This document shows positions 7,085 to 8,338 of a DNA stretch of 8,338 nt, one piece after another. Both the position numbers and the translations under genes were made by a program. The DNA is from an uncultured bacterium (GTDB lineage Bacteria > Bdellovibrionota_C > UBA2361 > SZUA-149 > CALKYB01). The notes under the pieces were generated by a model. The model saw only the letters and a program-made list of their open reading frames with translations, did not search any database and was not told the origin of the DNA. The stretch covers positions 1 to 8,338 of the forward strand of contig CALIEE010000045.1 of NCBI GenBank assembly GCA_938022485.1, in the 5' to 3' direction. Positions within the stretch are counted from its first letter, which is position 1, and each line of letters starts with the position of its first letter.

Positions 7085-7110
7085 GGGCTAACAAGATTTA
7101 GCCCTTGTTA
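7085..7110. repeat. Two interlocked 7-base inverted repeats
   Basis: On the minus strand, TAACAAG (7110-7104) pairs with CTTGTTA (7095-7089), and GGGCTAA (7104-7098) pairs with TTAGCCC (7091-7085). The arms run in the order X-Y-X'-Y', so the two perfect 7-pair hairpins exclude each other or could partly form a pseudoknot. The element starts about 40 bases after the SPOR stop codon. It has no following U run. Confidence 0.45.
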
Positions 7111-7151
7111 CTGCCAAAATTCTGAAAGAATGTGTGAGCCTTCCGCTGGAC

Positions 7152-7772
7152 TTAGTTCACTCTGCGAACAAAAGGAGCGCTGGGAACAGCCTCTAAGGAT
7201 AAAATTCTTCCTCTTTCTCGGTCAGCATCAGGCCGTGAAGGAAACGGTCCAGACAAAATTCGAAAGTACTCCAGCTTTTGAATCGAAGTAACCTGAATGA
7301 AAGCCTTCACTCCACTCGCACTAAGTTTAGATACTATCTGCTCGGCTTCCCGCCTTGAATTAGCAGCAACCACTTGAACATACCAACCTGGCTCCACAGT
7401 TCCACCTGAAGAGATAGGACGTACCTCAGTGCTAGAACTTGCCTGAGCTGCAATTTGGTTAGATTTGGAATCACTTGGCGCGAATGATGAAATCTGAGGC
7501 TTACCACTATCAGACCTCAAGCTCTCCCTTACCATGGGCCCCATAGAAGCTCTGCCACCTAAAGAATTAAGAGTGGCTGTGTCTATAGGGACTCGAAGAG
7601 AGTTGTCTGTTTGAGTTTTTAAAGCCGAGGAAACCCCCTGCTCACGGCCTGCAAACAAGCCTAGCAAAAAAACTGCCACTAAACATCCAGCCACAACTGA
7701 CCAAAAAACAAGAAGGTGGGCAAACTTAAGCCTCAATGTCCAAAATCCCTGGTTGCTCTCAGAAGCATTCAT
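7152..7772 (-). CDS. Inner-membrane SPOR-domain protein (FtsN/DedD-like layout)
   Basis: The 206-residue protein has a short cytoplasmic N-terminus, one hydrophobic membrane helix (about 18-41) followed by GREQG, a Ser-rich low-complexity linker (about 45-127), and a C-terminal SPOR domain (about 128-206). The SPOR signature is visible as GWYVQVVAANS (129-139), an Ala/Glu helix with AEQIVSKL (143-150), and YFRILSGPFPSRPDAD (169-184). SPOR domains are known to bind peptidoglycan stripped of stem peptides, mostly at the division septum; a cell-wall or division role is inferred for this protein. Topology should be N-in with the SPOR domain in the periplasm. The ATG is well supported by GGAGGA (7778-7783) 5 bases upstream. 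It lies 124 bases after the edge gene and 296 before the phosphatase. The short N-terminus and lack of an FtsA-binding motif prevent calling it FtsN. Confidence 0.88.
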   Translation of the reverse strand: MNASESNQGFWTLRLKFAHLLVFWSVVAGCLVAVFLLGLFAGREQGVSSALKTQTDNSLRVPIDTATLNSLGGRASMGPMVRESLRSDSGKPQISSFAPSDSKSNQIAAQASSSTEVRPISSGGTVEPGWYVQVVAANSRREAEQIVSKLSASGVKAFIQVTSIQKLEYFRILSGPFPSRPDADRERGRILSLEAVPSAPFVRRVN

Positions 7773-7816
7773 CAGACTCCTCCGCGAAATACGACATTCA
7801 GTAAATCCAGCTGTAG

Positions 7817-7837
7817 AGGGCCTACCTTAGGTGCCCT
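7817..7837. repeat. Small hairpin upstream of the SPOR gene
   Basis: AGGGC (7817-7821) pairs with GCCCT (7833-7837), and an inner ACC/GGT pairing adds three pairs with a 2-base bulge. It lies 45 bases before the SPOR ATG on the minus strand, with no U run after it. A TATGAT box upstream at about 7850-7855 resembles a -10 but has no good -35. Confidence 0.25.
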
Positions 7838-7896
7838 TGTGAAAATTTATCATAGGATAGGTAAGTGCACTACAGAATTCCTTAGATCTAGTCATT

Positions 7897-8322
7897 TTAG
7901 AGCCGACTTAACCAAAACTCCCGGGCTTTTTCTATCCTTTTTCTCATTTTCTTAGAGCAGCTCGAAGTCCAAAATTGCTCGTGTTCTTGCTGCCATGGCC
8001 ACTCAACTCCTAACCAAAGCCTCTGAAACCTCAACTCTTGGAGATTAAAGTACTCCTCTAAATCTGAAGAATAAATTAGGTCAATCTCCCTCAAATCATC
8101 CCTTAAGTCACTACTTACCTGAATTTGAGGGAAAGCTTCCTCTAAAAGCTCCAAGCGAATAAGCTCCTCAATTGTTTCCTCAAAACCATGAACATCACTT
8201 AGGGATTTAAGAACTTCGGTGCACTGACGACCTCGAGTTAACGATTCAATTGCTTTTTGCTCTACACATTCTTCCAGTGCCAATAAAGTCGCTGGACTCC
8301 ACTCAAAACCAAAACGGCCCAC
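7897..8322 (-). CDS. Hypothetical protein, possibly incomplete at the 5' end
   Basis: I do not recognise this 141-residue protein. It is acidic in the middle and basic near the end (SKKMRKRIEKAR, 123-134), Trp-rich around 103-117 (LWLGVEWPWQQ), with no signal peptide or membrane helix. Residues about 28-64 (GRQCTEVL...EELIRLELLEE) have the helix pattern of a small winged-helix-like fold, as in other 'is the trait reset, then next helix' modules; this is only a visual impression. The listed start is a GTG with AGG 3 bases and GAGGGG 9 bases upstream. The frame stays open to the window edge (8338) with no stop, so the true start may lie outside. The only later Met is near the C-terminus, so an internal ATG start is unlikely. 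It precedes the SPOR gene on the same strand by 124 bases. Confidence 0.6.
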   Translation of the reverse strand: MGRFGFEWSPATLLALEECVEQKAIESLTRGRQCTEVLKSLSDVHGFEETIEELIRLELLEEAFPQIQVSSDLRDDLREIDLIYSSDLEEYFNLQELRFQRLWLGVEWPWQQEHEQFWTSSCSKKMRKRIEKAREFWLSRL

Positions 8323-8338
8323 AAACCTAGCCCCTCTA

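Larger units (their letters stand above)
6856..7151. other. 296-base gene-free region between the SPOR gene and the phosphatase gene
   Basis: No gene is seen. On the minus strand it holds, in order: interlocked inverted repeats (7085-7110), an AGATTT/AAATCT hairpin (7010-7025), the palindrome AAAATATTTT (7000-7009), a weak sigma70-like promoter (6958-6985) and a strong hairpin (6920-6955). The final stretch before the TTG contains GGGG at 6865-6868 as the only ribosome-binding candidate. None of the hairpins has a proper U run, so termination after the SPOR gene is uncertain. Confidence 0.55.

Overview
The window (8338 bases) carries six protein genes, all on the minus strand, so it reads right to left. 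Base composition is moderate to AT-leaning by eye. A membrane-anchored SPOR-domain protein (a family that binds denuded peptidoglycan) together with a purH-purD pair suggests a Gram-negative, proteobacteria-like organism. I cannot place it further; a 'delta'-type lineage is only a guess. No tRNA, rRNA, CRISPR array, transposase or phage gene is visible. Three of the six starts are non-ATG (TTG for tsaC and the phosphatase, GTG for the edge gene).

Right part (about 6860-8338), in transcription order: an unrecognised gene that may run past the window edge (8322-7897), then an inner-membrane SPOR protein (7772-7152) with a strong ribosome binding site. A 296-base gap follows, rich in small inverted repeats, with a weak candidate promoter for the next gene.

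Centre (3934-6855): the most unusual gene, a 973-residue protein. It has a complete bacterial PP2C Ser/Thr phosphatase domain at the N-terminus, a long acidic low-complexity linker, one transmembrane helix, and about 415 residues of charged, coiled-coil-rich sequence predicted to lie outside the cytoplasm. This layout resembles a signalling phosphatase that senses or contacts the cell envelope. No partner kinase lies in the window.

Left part (98-3580): a compact cluster, purH-purD-tsaC, with gaps of 6 and 12 bases and ribosome binding sites overlapping or abutting the upstream stop codons. PurH and PurD are full-length enzymes of de novo purine synthesis. TsaC makes the threonylcarbamoyl-AMP used for the t6A modification of tRNA. 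A 353-base gene-free region precedes purH and contains a long paired-arm structure and a near-symmetric palindrome. These may be leader or operator elements, but they match no riboswitch class I recognise.

The enzymes are ordinary. The items worth a second look are the phosphatase architecture, a pair of in-phase A AAA AAG heptamers inside its gene, and the structured intergenic regions.
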